Positions 19,526 through 28,526 of a stretch of DNA of 64,000 nt are shown piece after piece (the first letter of the stretch is position 1; each line of letters opens with the position of its first letter). A program made the position numbers and the translations under genes. This DNA comes from Mucilaginibacter mallensis (GTDB lineage: Bacteria > Bacteroidota > Bacteroidia > Sphingobacteriales > Sphingobacteriaceae), in the NCBI RefSeq assembly GCF_900105165.1, contig NZ_LT629740.1:2232001-2296000 (forward strand), written 5' to 3'. The notes under the pieces are model-generated. The model was not told where the DNA came from. It saw only the letters and a list, made by a program, of their open reading frames with translations, and ran no database searches.

Positions 19526-20641
19526 TTACAGAACTATCCGCCTTCCTTCGTTTATAGATCTTTTGGCAGCATCCAATATCTCCATCACTATAATATTATA
19601 TTTTAGTGAGGAAAGATCATCGGTGCCCGGTATTTGGTGATGAAGCACAGCGGTTAAATACACTATTGGGTCATTAATTGGAGCGGCCAATGGTTCAACA
19701 TTTTTAGCACCTTTAATATTTTCACGCATGCGACTAACTATATGGCTGGTATCTAAAGCATGCAAATATCCCGTTGCGCCAAAAACTTCAAAATCCTTTA
19801 TGGAGAATGGCCAGTTCCATGATCCTTCTATTTCACCTGTAGCACCATGGTATTCAACAATAACGGTAGCGTCATCTTCAACTTTCGGGTAAACATCCGG
19901 TTTGTAATGCCGGGCGATGGCAGTTACAGCAATTGGTCTTTCGCCATGCATCATCCAGGTCATCAGGTCGGCGCCATAGCAGCCAAAATCGTTAAGCGCG
20001 CCTGCTCCGTTCAATACAGGATCGGTAAGCCAGGCTAAAAATTCTTCGCTACATCCAATTTCTTTCGGTCCCTGGTGCCCGTCATGAGCCACCATTCGCC
20101 TAATGGGGCCTATACTGCCTGTATTTACGGTGTTGTAAATATCCCAGTTTGATGGGTACCATGTAGTTTCAAAATTGGTTAATACCTTGACGTGATATTT
20201 TTCAGCCAGTTCCCTTATTCTTACCGCTTGTACCAAAGTAGCAGCCAATGGCTTTTCAACCATAACCGGGATACCCAACGGCGCACATACTTCAACAATA
20301 TCCACATGGTTTGCAGCGGCGTTATACCCTAAAACAGCATCGGGTTTTTTCTTTAATACCATTGTTTTCAAATCGGTAAAAAACAATGAATCCGGGATAT
20401 GAAAGATCTTGCCAAATTTTGCCCATAAGGCTTTATTAGGTTCAGCTATACCTACAATATCGGCCTTACCATCCCTGTACTTATTTAAGATATTATATAC
20501 GTGATTATGGTTTAATCCGGCAACGCCGAGGCGTAAAGGCGTTTGCGCATATGATGCAGTTATAGATATGCTAATTAATGCTACTGATAAAATAAATATT
20601 TTGCAGCAATTCAAGCTTTTGATAAACAATTTAGTTTTCAT
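19526..20641 (-). CDS. secreted Gfo/Idh/MocA family oxidoreductase
   Basis: The 371-residue protein begins with a signal peptide (hydrophobic run ILSVALISISITASYAQ), followed by the NAD(P)-binding fold starting LRLGVAGLNHNHVYNIL and the family motif VMVEKPLA near residue 130. The C-terminal half is the substrate-binding domain, with DFGCYGADLMTWMMHG. Export of this family is common in Bacteroidota, where the enzymes act on sugars or inositols in the periplasm. The cofactor-binding region departs from a strict GxGxxG (GVAGLNHNH), as in other exported members. Confidence 0.9.
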   Translation of the reverse strand: MKTKLFIKSLNCCKIFILSVALISISITASYAQTPLRLGVAGLNHNHVYNILNKYRDGKADIVGIAEPNKALWAKFGKIFHIPDSLFFTDLKTMVLKKKPDAVLGYNAAANHVDIVEVCAPLGIPVMVEKPLAATLVQAVRIRELAEKYHVKVLTNFETTWYPSNWDIYNTVNTGSIGPIRRMVAHDGHQGPKEIGCSEEFLAWLTDPVLNGAGALNDFGCYGADLMTWMMHGERPIAVTAIARHYKPDVYPKVEDDATVIVEYHGATGEIEGSWNWPFSIKDFEVFGATGYLHALDTSHIVSRMRENIKGAKNVEPLAAPINDPIVYLTAVLHHQIPGTDDLSSLKYNIIVMEILDAAKRSINEGRRIVL

Positions 20642-20788
20642 TTTGGCAGAATAAAGGAAGAATTCGGTTTATTGATCTGAGATTGTTAACTATTACAATC
20701 AAGCCGTTAATATACACGTTATTATAACCTTTAGCTACAATAGTAATTGTAACTTTTTTGCTGTTTAGTACTGAATAATAAAGTTGTA

Positions 20789-21811
20789 CTAAAATAATGA
20801 GGGATTGCCGCCCAGTTTAATTTTACCCAAGTGCTTATAAGCGTTTTCAGTGGCCTCACGACCGCGCGCGGTGCGCATTAAAAAGCCTTCCTGTATTAAA
20901 AAGGGTTCATAAACTTCTTCAATAGTTCCTTCGTCCTCACCAACGGCGGTGGCAATGGTTTTTAAGCCCACTGGGCCGCCTTTAAACTTATCGATGATAG
21001 TTACCAGTATTTTGTTATCCATTTCATCCAGGCCGTGCTCATCAACATTCAGCGCGTTAAGGGCATATTTGGCAATAGCGGTATCAATGTTACCATCTCC
21101 CTTTATCTGGGCAAAATCTCTGGTACGGCGAAGCAGTGCATTGGCAATACGTGGCGTACCGCGACTACGGCGGGCAATTTCGTATGCGCCTTCATCGCTT
21201 ATCGGGGTTTTTAATATAGTTGCCGAGCGTAATACAATAGTAGTTAATAGCTTAGCATCGTAATATTCTAATCTTGAATTAATACCAAAACGGGCACGTA
21301 GCGGAGCTGTAAGCAGTCCGGAACGGGTAGTAGCCCCAACTAATGTAAATGGGTTTAAAGAAATTTGCACCGACCGGGCATTCGGTCCGCTTTCAAGCAT
21401 AATATCAATCTTAAAATCCTCCATTGCTGAGTATAAATACTCCTCAACAAGCGGACTAAGGCGATGGATTTCATCAATGAATAAGATGTCGCCCGTTTCA
21501 AGGTTGGTAAGCAGGCCTGCAAGATCGCCGGGTTTATCTAATACAGGGCCTGAAGTTATCTTAATACCAACCCCCATCTCATTTGCAATAATGTGCGATA
21601 GGGTGGTTTTGCCCAAGCCGGGAGGGCCGTGTAAGAGCACGTGATCAAGCGATTCGCCGCGTTGGCGGGCGGCCTGTACAAATATTTTTAAGTTGGTTAA
21701 TATTTTATGCTGACCCGTAAAATCCTCAAATACCTGTGGACGCAATACTTTTTCAATATCACGTTCAGTAGGAGAGAGGCGTTCGCGGTCGGGATCAAGA
21801 TGCTCGTTCAT
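20789..21811 (-). CDS. ruvB: Holliday junction branch-migration helicase RuvB
   Basis: The ATG at 21809-21811 gives a 340-residue protein, normal for RuvB. An upstream TTG at 21817 adds only two residues. It has Walker [10 protein letters not shown], Walker [11 protein letters not shown], the sensor [11 protein letters not shown], an arginine finger in APLRARFGI, and the C-terminal winged-helix DNA-binding domain ([16 protein letters not shown]). RuvB hexamers power Holliday-junction migration with RuvA. ruvA and ruvC are not in this window. Confidence 0.98.
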   Translation of the reverse strand: MNEHLDPDRERLSPTERDIEKVLRPQVFEDFTGQHKILTNLKIFVQAARQRGESLDHVLLHGPPGLGKTTLSHIIANEMGVGIKITSGPVLDKPGDLAGLLTNLETGDILFIDEIHRLSPLVEEYLYSAMEDFKIDIMLESGPNARSVQISLNPFTLVGATTRSGLLTAPLRARFGINSRLEYYDAKLLTTIVLRSATILKTPISDEGAYEIARRSRGTPRIANALLRRTRDFAQIKGDGNIDTAIAKYALNALNVDEHGLDEMDNKILVTIIDKFKGGPVGLKTIATAVGEDEGTIEEVYEPFLIQEGFLMRTARGREATENAYKHLGKIKLGGNPSLF

Positions 21812-21837
21812 TACCAACGAAATTAGTATTTTTTTAT

Positions 21838-21932
21838 GAAGTCGGGAAGTCCGTAAGTCAGAAAGTCCGTAAGAATAAATCAGATGAAAAGAAAAACTTT
21901 CGGTCTTTCCGACTTGCCGTCTTTCGGACTAA
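21838..21932. repeat. imperfect palindromic repeat of AGTCCG units
   Basis: The spacer between ruvB and the glycosyltransferase contains AAGTCCGTAAGTCAGAAAGT-like units (left) and their inverted counterparts CTTTCCGACTTGCCGTCTTT (right). The hairpin is long but imperfect. Its composition differs from the flanking genes and looks like a dispersed palindromic element. Confidence 0.5.
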
Positions 21933-21935
21933 TTA

Positions 21936-22667
21936 TCATCCTTCAGGATACTTCCTGAAAATACTGTTTATCTTCATTTGTATCACTCCTAAAAATGCTT
22001 CACGGAATATGCTGGTCGACATTTTTGAGGTTCCTGCTGTACGGTCGGTAAATATGATGGGCACCTCCACCAGTTTAAAGCCATGCTTTATAGCCGTATA
22101 TTTCATCTCGATCTGGAAAGCATAGCCGACAAACTTTATCTTATCAAGGCTAATGGTTTCTAAAACCTTACGTTTATAGCACATAAAGCCTGCAGTAGAA
22201 TCCTGAACTTTTATGCCTGTAATGAAACGTACATAAACCGATGCAAAATAGCTCATCAGTACACGGCTCATTGGCCAGTTAACCACGTTTACACCATTAA
22301 TATAGCGCGAGCCAATGGCTGCATCGGCACCATCAATGATAGCCTGCCTTAATTTTAACAGATCATCCGGATTGTGCGAGAAATCGGCATCCATTTCAAA
22401 TATATAGTCATACTGATGTGCTAATGCCCATTTAAAACCGTGAATATATGCGGTGCCTAAACCTTGTTTCCCTGCACGCTCTTCAATAAAAAGGCGCTCA
22501 GGATATACGTTCATCAGGTTTTTTACAATGATCTGTGTGCCATCAGGTGAGCCGTCATCAATAATGAGTAAATGAAAATCATGAGGAAGGGACATAACCT
22601 TACGGATCATCCGTTCAATATTCTCCTTCTCATTATAGGTTGGTATAATAACTATGCTATCGGGCAC
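21936..22667 (-). CDS. polyprenol-phosphate mannosyltransferase-like glycosyltransferase (GT2)
   Basis: The 243-residue protein starts with GTG at 22665-22667 and reads MPDSIVIIPTYNEKENIERM. It has the GT2 sugar-nucleotide motifs LLIIDDGSPDGT and FEMDADFSHNPDDL, and the family segment GSRYINGVNVVNWPMSRVL. This matches DPM1-like enzymes, which move mannose or another sugar from a nucleotide donor to a polyprenol phosphate. There is no C-terminal membrane domain, so it is the short soluble form. The sugar specificity is not determined. Confidence 0.9.
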   Translation of the reverse strand: MPDSIVIIPTYNEKENIERMIRKVMSLPHDFHLLIIDDGSPDGTQIIVKNLMNVYPERLFIEERAGKQGLGTAYIHGFKWALAHQYDYIFEMDADFSHNPDDLLKLRQAIIDGADAAIGSRYINGVNVVNWPMSRVLMSYFASVYVRFITGIKVQDSTAGFMCYKRKVLETISLDKIKFVGYAFQIEMKYTAIKHGFKLVEVPIIFTDRTAGTSKMSTSIFREAFLGVIQMKINSIFRKYPEG

Positions 22668-22741
22668 TTAAAAAATGTTTGGTTGTGTTGCTGAAAAATC
22701 AATCGCCAAAAATAGGTGATTTTATAGTGTATAAAAAATAA

Positions 22742-22775
22742 AAAAACAGGAAGGGTGTTAAACCTTCCTGTTTTT
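22742..22775. terminator. intrinsic terminator after the POT transporter gene
   Basis: AAAAACAGGAAGG pairs with CCTTCCTGTTTTT around an eight-base loop. It lies 19 bases past the stop of the leftward POT gene and carries A/T tracts on both sides. Confidence 0.85.
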
Positions 22776-22793
22776 CACTAACGTATATTTTAT

Positions 22794-24299
22794 TTATAAA
22801 TTATTTGTGTCGGCAATTATCTTGTTATGTTCAGCGTCATCTATATAAGGGTCAGTAATATAGTTGTGTTCTTTTAAACGTGGCGAAACAAACATAAACG
22901 CTACTACAAAAACCAAGATAAAGCATACAAAGAACCAATAATAGCCTGCCCCTGCAAGGTAAGGCGCAAAAGTGCCTTTATTGGCGATGTATCCGTTTAC
23001 ACCCGAGGTGATATAGTTACCCAGCGAAACCACCAAAAGCCAAATAGCCGTCATGGTGCTTTTCATTGATTTTGGGGAGTGGGTATAGGCATATTCCAGG
23101 CCTGTAATGGATACCAACACTTCGGCGGCCGATAACACGATATAAGCTAATACCTGCCACCATACTGATGGTGTACCGCCATGATCGATGCTTGTTTGTA
23201 TTAAGGCGATAATAACAAAGGTTAATGCAGTTAACACCAGGCCGGTACCAAGGCGCCTCAATGGCGTAGTTTTCAAACCGATCTTGTCAAAGAATGGATA
23301 AACCCAGTAATTAAACACCGGGATAAATATAAGCAGGAACACCGCGTTAACAGTTGATATTTGCCCGGCTATTACTGTGAATTGATAAAAACCTAAATTG
23401 ATAGTTCGGTTGAGGTGGGCGGCTTGCAATACCCATTCTGAAAGGCACTGATCCCAAACGGCCCAAAATGCCAGGGCGAAAAAGAACACCGCCATTACAC
23501 GGTAAACAGCTTTTACACCGTCAACTCTTTCAGGATTATGTGCTTCTTTAGCCACATCCAACCATGATTCGCCCGGTTTTTTATGACTAAGATGTGTTAA
23601 TGCATAAAAAGTAATAAAAACAAAATTGTCCCGGTTAACACCTGATGGAGGTACCCGTACATATAGTTTTCTTCCGGAAAAGAAAATTATAGTAGCTAAG
23701 CCCATTAAAATACCCGGTATACCAAAGGCCCATTTTGCGCCATAGTTTTGATAGATGTAAGGTATTGCCAGTGTTGATAATACGGAGCCTGCATTAATAC
23801 TGAAATAAAACCATCCGTAAATTTTTGATAAAAGATCCTGGTTCGAAGCGTCGAACTGATCGCCGACATTGGCTGATACGCATGATTTTATGCCACCTGC
23901 GCCGATAGCTACCAACACAAGTCCGAAGGTAAAGCCGCTCAGGCTTGAGTCGAACATGGCCAGGCACAAATGCCCCATGCAATAAACTATCGATATATAT
24001 AAAATGATCTTGTATTTCCCGGTAAACCAATCTGCAACCAAACCACCAACAAAGGGGAGTGCATAAGCCACGGTTACAAATAGATGCGACATTTGGTTTG
24101 CCTTGGCATCGGCCACTGTCGACAGTAATTTATCACTAGTGGGATTATAAAATTGAGCCACCAAAAAGGTCACTAATATTGAACGCATGCCGTAAAAGCT
24201 GAAACGCTCGGCAGCTTCGTTACCTATAATAAAAGGTACGCTTTTTGGGTATTTTGACTTCTTCGGAGTGCTCTCCGCAGTCAATGTGTCTTGAACCAT
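22794..24299 (-). CDS. POT/PTR family proton-dependent peptide transporter
   Basis: The 501-residue protein has twelve to fourteen hydrophobic helices and the POT signatures: the early FIIGNEAAERFSFYGMRSIL (E-x-x-E-R-F type motif for proton coupling) and the downstream FYFSINAGSVLSTLAIPYIY. It imports di- and tripeptides using the proton gradient. Length and motif order are normal. It is expressed from its own unit with a terminator. Confidence 0.92.
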   Translation of the reverse strand: MVQDTLTAESTPKKSKYPKSVPFIIGNEAAERFSFYGMRSILVTFLVAQFYNPTSDKLLSTVADAKANQMSHLFVTVAYALPFVGGLVADWFTGKYKIILYISIVYCMGHLCLAMFDSSLSGFTFGLVLVAIGAGGIKSCVSANVGDQFDASNQDLLSKIYGWFYFSINAGSVLSTLAIPYIYQNYGAKWAFGIPGILMGLATIIFFSGRKLYVRVPPSGVNRDNFVFITFYALTHLSHKKPGESWLDVAKEAHNPERVDGVKAVYRVMAVFFFALAFWAVWDQCLSEWVLQAAHLNRTINLGFYQFTVIAGQISTVNAVFLLIFIPVFNYWVYPFFDKIGLKTTPLRRLGTGLVLTALTFVIIALIQTSIDHGGTPSVWWQVLAYIVLSAAEVLVSITGLEYAYTHSPKSMKSTMTAIWLLVVSLGNYITSGVNGYIANKGTFAPYLAGAGYYWFFVCFILVFVVAFMFVSPRLKEHNYITDPYIDDAEHNKIIADTNNL

Positions 24300-24422
24300 G
24301 AGATCAGTTAATTTCGGCTAAAATACTATAATTCTGTTAAATCAAAATTTTATATTGAAAGTTGTTGGCGCTACCTCGTTAATGTTTTAATTATAAACGG
24401 TTAATAGCACTTTAATTCCTGT

Positions 24423-25325
24423 TTATTGTCCGGTCATTTTTATGCTATCTGCCGATTTTTTAGGATCGATATAATTATTATCCTGTTCGCTGGGTACATT
24501 TCTCATATCCATATCCTGAACAAACTCCCATCTGCCATTTTTTAAACGGAGGCCATCATAGGTAAGATCAGGGCCATACATTTCGGGTCTGTTCTTGTAT
24601 TTATTATCAGGAGGGGATAAGTGATCAAACACAATAAGGTGTTGCTCGGGTATATATTTTAACAGCATCGATGCCTGGCGGGTATATTCAAAAATTATTC
24701 TTTTTTGCCCCTTCTTATTGTCAAAAACAGGCATGCCAAAAACAGCCGCCCCTTTTTGGTTGAAGGATAGTACTTCAATTACTTTTTTAGTTGCATCTGC
24801 CGTATAACCTTTCCACCCAAGCATCACATAATAGGGTTTTTCGGCAGCAACTTTTATAATCTTATAATATTGGGCACCATACCATTTACGGTTATCAACA
24901 ACTGAATCCTCCGGGTTTTTTAATAATGGGGAATAATCTTCAAGAGGGATTAGGTGTAAAGCGCCGTTTGTATTCATTTGTATAGCACCATAAAAGCGGT
25001 AGCTGTCATCATCATTGGTTACATGCCAGCTTATGATTCTGAAAGTATTATCGGGTGAATTTACAATGGTTACAGCTTTTACCGAATCGAAAGGGAAATT
25101 ATATGAGTTAGGAACTTTTAGGGCGGTTACTAATGCTTTAATAAACTGGTAATTGGCATTTATACGTTCAGGTCCGGCTTCCTTATTTACCATCGCTTTT
25201 CCCAGGTCGGCCAGACTATCCTGAAATACCTGTAATTGTTTTGTATTCGCGCTTTCATCAGCATGCTGCGCAAAACAATGGTAGCAGGTTAACAGTGAAA
25301 AAGCAAAGAGGAGAAAGCGCTTCAT
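24423..25325 (-). CDS. secreted protein of unknown function (300 aa)
   Basis: A signal peptide (MKRFLLFAFSLLTCYHCFAQ) leads a 300-residue protein with mixed strands and many aromatic residues. The segments FRIISWHVTNDDDSYRFYGA and PYYVMLGWKGYTADATKKVI resemble a repeated beta-sheet domain often seen in Bacteroidota hypothetical proteins. No catalytic motif is recognised. It is not in an obvious operon: the thiolase lies 141 bases upstream, separated by a palindromic repeat. Confidence 0.7.
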   Translation of the reverse strand: MKRFLLFAFSLLTCYHCFAQHADESANTKQLQVFQDSLADLGKAMVNKEAGPERINANYQFIKALVTALKVPNSYNFPFDSVKAVTIVNSPDNTFRIISWHVTNDDDSYRFYGAIQMNTNGALHLIPLEDYSPLLKNPEDSVVDNRKWYGAQYYKIIKVAAEKPYYVMLGWKGYTADATKKVIEVLSFNQKGAAVFGMPVFDNKKGQKRIIFEYTRQASMLLKYIPEQHLIVFDHLSPPDNKYKNRPEMYGPDLTYDGLRLKNGRWEFVQDMDMRNVPSEQDNNYIDPKKSADSIKMTGQ

Positions 25326-25365
25326 TATAAGTTCTAAGATATTTAATTATTTATTCAAGAAATTA

Positions 25366-25447
25366 TCATTGCGAGGAGGAACGACGCGGCAACTCCGTCG
25401 CATGCATATTGAATGCGACGAGGTTGCCACGCTATCGCTCGCAATGA
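25366..25447. repeat. dispersed palindromic repeat (TCATTGCGAG type)
   Basis: The outer arms TCATTGCGAG (25366-25375) and CTCGCAATGA (25438-25447) are perfect. Inside them GGCAACTCCGTCGCAT pairs with ATGCGACGAGGTTGCC with two mismatches around a short loop. Sequences of this TCATTGCGAG...CTCGCAATGA kind are a familiar class of scattered intergenic hairpin in many bacteria. GC content is far above the flanks. No open reading frame. Confidence 0.75.
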
Positions 25448-25466
25448 CATGATATTTTATTACAAG

Positions 25467-26645
25467 TTAACGTAAATTTTCAATAACAATTGCACTCGCG
25501 CCGCCGCCACCGTTGCATATGCCGGCAACGCCATATTTGCCTTTATTTTGCTGTAGTACGTTTAAAAGGGTAACAATGATTCGCGCACCCGAAGCACCCA
25601 GCGGGTGGCCCAATGAAACTGCCCCGCCATTAACGTTTACCTTGGCAGGGTTGAGCTTTAAATTTTGATTGTTCGCTATAGCTACAACGGAAAAAGCTTC
25701 GTTTATCTCAAAATAATCAACCTGATCAATAGCTAAACCTGCGCGGTGCAAAGCTAAAGGAATAGCTTTTGATGGAGCAGTAGTAAACCATTCAGGTGCT
25801 TGCTGCGCATCGGCATAGGCAATAACTTTTGCCAGTGGTTTTATGCCTAGTTCATCAGCTTTATCCTTGCTCATTAAAATAACAGCAGCAGCGCCGTCAT
25901 TTAAGGTAGATGCATTGGCGGCTGTAACCGTTCCATTCTTTTTAAATACAGGTTTTAATGATGGAATCTTATCAAACTTTACCGCTTGGGGCTCTTCATC
26001 ATCAGTAAATAAAGTAATATCGCCCTTTTTATCCTTTAACTCAACAGGGGTTATTTCATCTTTGAATTTGCCCACGCTTTGTGTTTTTTGTGAACGATGG
26101 TATGATTCAATAGCAAAAGCATCCTGATCCTCACGGCTTATATGGCATTTCTCAGCGCAAAGCTCAGCAGCTGACCCCATGTGATAATCATTATAAACAT
26201 CCCACAGACCATCTTTAACCAAGCCATCAATAATTTGTCCATTGCCTAAGCGATAGCCGTTGCGTGCTTTATCTAAATAATAAGGCACATTGCTCATGCT
26301 CTCCATACCTCCGGCTAAAACAATATCGTTTTCGCCCAGGGCGATGCTTTGCGCGGCCAGCATAATAGCTTTCATGCCCGATGCGCATACTTTATTTACA
26401 GTTGTTGCTGGCAGATAGGGTAGTCCGGCAAAAATTGCCGCCTGGGTAGCAGGTGCCTGCCCCACATTGGCCGACATTACATTACCCATATAAACTTCCT
26501 GTATATGCTCTGGCTTTAAGCCCGATTTTTCGATTGCTGATTTGATAACTATGCTGCCCAGCTGTGTGGCGCTTAAGGCCGATAAACTACCGCCGAAACT
26601 ACCAATTGGTGTACGGGTAGCCGCAACTATTACTACTTCTTTCAT
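25467..26645 (-). CDS. acetyl-CoA C-acyltransferase (thiolase)
   Basis: The 392-residue protein is full length for a thiolase. It shows the nucleophile Cys87 in VNKVCASGMKA, the conserved GGAVSLGHPLGASGARI, and the C-terminal second Cys in CNGGGGASAIV. It condenses two acetyl-CoA or cleaves 3-ketoacyl-CoA, in fatty-acid breakdown or acetoacetyl-CoA formation. No beta-oxidation partner gene lies nearby, so an acetyl-CoA acetyltransferase role is a reasonable guess. Confidence 0.95.
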   Translation of the reverse strand: MKEVVIVAATRTPIGSFGGSLSALSATQLGSIVIKSAIEKSGLKPEHIQEVYMGNVMSANVGQAPATQAAIFAGLPYLPATTVNKVCASGMKAIMLAAQSIALGENDIVLAGGMESMSNVPYYLDKARNGYRLGNGQIIDGLVKDGLWDVYNDYHMGSAAELCAEKCHISREDQDAFAIESYHRSQKTQSVGKFKDEITPVELKDKKGDITLFTDDEEPQAVKFDKIPSLKPVFKKNGTVTAANASTLNDGAAAVILMSKDKADELGIKPLAKVIAYADAQQAPEWFTTAPSKAIPLALHRAGLAIDQVDYFEINEAFSVVAIANNQNLKLNPAKVNVNGGAVSLGHPLGASGARIIVTLLNVLQQNKGKYGVAGICNGGGGASAIVIENLR

Positions 26646-26733
26646 AAAATAAGAATAAAATTGGACTGCAATTTAGTGTTTGCTTACACTATAAACCATA
26701 TAATAGCCGAGATATTATTTAAGGCAGTAGTAG

Positions 26734-26901
26734 TCAGGTTGATTTTTTCTTTATGCTGGTTTTTTTACGCTCATTCAAAGCCTGTTGCATAAGGTATTCA
26801 ATCTGCCCGTTAGTGCTTCTGAATTCATCCGCCGCCCAGGTTTCTATCTCCTTTAATACTTCAGGATTGATACGTAATATAAATGCTTTCTTTTCAGCCA
26901 T
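26734..26901 (-). CDS. Arc/CopG-type ribbon-helix-helix protein (55 aa)
   Basis: The ATG at 26899-26901 opens a 55-residue protein: MAEKKAFILRINPEVLKEIE then WAADEFRSTNGQIEYLMQQA and a lysine-rich tail. The N-terminal beta strand (KAFILRI) followed by two amphipathic helices is the ribbon-helix-helix plan of Arc-type DNA-binding dimers. It is the last gene in an operon after the SPFH protein (27556-28413) and an unknown protein (26991-27551). It may regulate that operon; see the palindrome at 28428-28454. Confidence 0.8.
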   Translation of the reverse strand: MAEKKAFILRINPEVLKEIETWAADEFRSTNGQIEYLMQQALNERKKTSIKKKST

Positions 26902-26990
26902 GATTTAATGTACTGCTGTTCTCTGTCTTCTTAAAATAAAAATGTATTCCGGAAATTTATGTATATTGGTTAATGATATAAACGCCGGTA

Positions 26991-27551
26991 TTAACTCCGC
27001 TTTAAATTGCGCCCGCCCCACAAACTATACAGCAAGCCGCTCACAATAGCGTTATTTCTTTGTCTTTTTAAATGGACCAAATACGATCCGAAAAAAGTTA
27101 AGAATAGAATTGATGATGCAGGTGCCATACTTTGATCGATATTAATATCATTCCTTAAGCCAAACGGATAGCTGTAGATATGCATTATTTGTCCATAATC
27201 GTCTGATTCCCAAACATAGTGTCGCGACCAGATAGAAGGCTTATGGAATTTTGCGACTAAGCCTGTCTGCAATGATAGTGTAGTGATCCGACTGAAAATA
27301 TCGCGGTTTGCGGTTCCAATTATTTCACCATTTTCATCGGTAACCGATATGTATCTGTAAGAGTTATCTGCCCGTTTAAATATCCACGTATTTGAAGCTG
27401 TTATTGCAGTTGCAATACGTTTAGAAAGCCGGTGATAAACTATTTTACCATAGCTATGCGTATTATCGGTTAACTCAATTTCGCGAGTGAACCAACCTTT
27501 TCTAACAAGGTATAGCTCACTCGTGCTTTTTGTTTCAAGTGTTAAATACAT
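26991..27551 (-). CDS. protein of unknown function in the SPFH operon (186 aa)
   Basis: From the ATG at 27549-27551, only four bases after the SPFH stop, the product has 186 residues: MYLTLETKSTSELYLVRKGW, a beta-rich body with HSYGKIVYHRLS and DENGEIIGTANRD, and a hydrophobic C-terminal stretch (SILFLTFFGSYLV). The close spacing shows co-translation with the SPFH gene. The beta pattern suggests a small sensor or lipid-binding-like fold, but no family is recognised. Confidence 0.65.
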   Translation of the reverse strand: MYLTLETKSTSELYLVRKGWFTREIELTDNTHSYGKIVYHRLSKRIATAITASNTWIFKRADNSYRYISVTDENGEIIGTANRDIFSRITTLSLQTGLVAKFHKPSIWSRHYVWESDDYGQIMHIYSYPFGLRNDINIDQSMAPASSILFLTFFGSYLVHLKRQRNNAIVSGLLYSLWGGRNLKRS

Positions 27552-27555
27552 AATA

Positions 27556-28413
27556 TTAATGGTATAATGTTCCGGTATTAACAACCGGGTTAACGCTTCT
27601 GTCGCCGCATAAAACAACCAGCAGGTTGCTTACCATGGCCGCTTTGCGTTCCTCATCAAGCTCAACAATCTTTTTTTCCGATAATTTAGCCAGCGCCATT
27701 TCAACCATACCAACCGCGCCTTCAACAATCAACCTGCGGGCCGATATAATGGCTGATGCCTGTTGCCTTTGCAGCATAGTATGCGCAATTTCAGGTGAAT
27801 AAGCCAGATGTGATATACGGGCTTCCAATACCTCGATGCCGGCCCTGTCTAACCTTTCATTCAATTCCTTTTCCAAAAAAAGACTTACCTGTTCAGTGCC
27901 GCCTCTTAAAGTAATATCTGCGGTTTCATCTTCATTGTTATCATAGGGGAATGAGTTTGCCAGATGCCTTACTGCTGCCTCGCTCTGTATATTCACATAT
28001 TGTAAATAATTTTCAACTGCAAATGCCGCTTTAGCCGTATCTTTTATCTGCCAAACAATTACTGCCGCAATTTCAATAGGGTTACCTACTTTATCATTTA
28101 CCTTAAGCTGCTGCCCGTTTAAATTAAAGGCCCTTAATGATATTTTTCTTTTTGCGGTAAAAGGGTTCACCCAAAAAAAGCCGCCTTGCTTAACTGTGCC
28201 CACATAATCACCAAAAAGCGTGAGCACTTTTGATTCGTTCGGGTTCACAATGGCCAGGCCCGGGAGTATAAAAACAAGATCGATAACCGTGAGTATAAGT
28301 GCCAGTATAAGATTATCCGTTGAGAATAATACTATAGCAGCAATAGCTGACAATAAGAAGAAAAAAAAGGCTACGTAACCGGAAGGTGGGTTGATTATTT
28401 TTTCAGAATCCAT
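27556..28413 (-). CDS. SPFH/Band 7 domain membrane protein
   Basis: The 285-residue protein has two N-terminal membrane helices (about 13-30 and 35-55), then the SPFH/Band 7 domain: [38 protein letters not shown] and the assembly region [18 protein letters not shown] segment, ending in an alpha-helical region with [24 protein letters not shown] proteins form oligomeric platforms in membrane microdomains and regulate proteases or envelope processes. It heads a three-gene operon with an unknown protein and a ribbon-helix-helix protein. Confidence 0.88.
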   Translation of the reverse strand: MDSEKIINPPSGYVAFFFFLLSAIAAIVLFSTDNLILALILTVIDLVFILPGLAIVNPNESKVLTLFGDYVGTVKQGGFFWVNPFTAKRKISLRAFNLNGQQLKVNDKVGNPIEIAAVIVWQIKDTAKAAFAVENYLQYVNIQSEAAVRHLANSFPYDNNEDETADITLRGGTEQVSLFLEKELNERLDRAGIEVLEARISHLAYSPEIAHTMLQRQQASAIISARRLIVEGAVGMVEMALAKLSEKKIVELDEERKAAMVSNLLVVLCGDRSVNPVVNTGTLYH

Positions 28414-28427
28414 GATTTTATGATTTT

Positions 28428-28454
28428 AAATTGATATCATAAAGATATCAATTT
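28428..28454. promoter_or_regulatory. 27-bp inverted repeat upstream of the SPFH operon
   Basis: Perfect 11-bp arms AAATTGATATC (28428-28438) and GATATCAATTT (28444-28454) flank a five-base spacer, 15 bases before the SPFH start codon. The symmetry, absence of a T run and promoter-proximal place suggest an operator. The ribbon-helix-helix protein encoded in the same operon is the natural candidate to bind it, giving autoregulation; this is inference. Confidence 0.55.
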
Positions 28455-28526
28455 TTAAATTACAAATGCAAGAAAAATATAGATAAACAGAAACTTAGTA
28501 GTAATTTTGATAGCTTTAAATAAATA

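Noticed and set aside
20764..20793. Terminator after ruvB
   Set aside because: TTTAGTAC and GTACTAAA pair over 8 bp, but one arm overlaps the ruvB stop codon and no T tract follows in the leftward direction.
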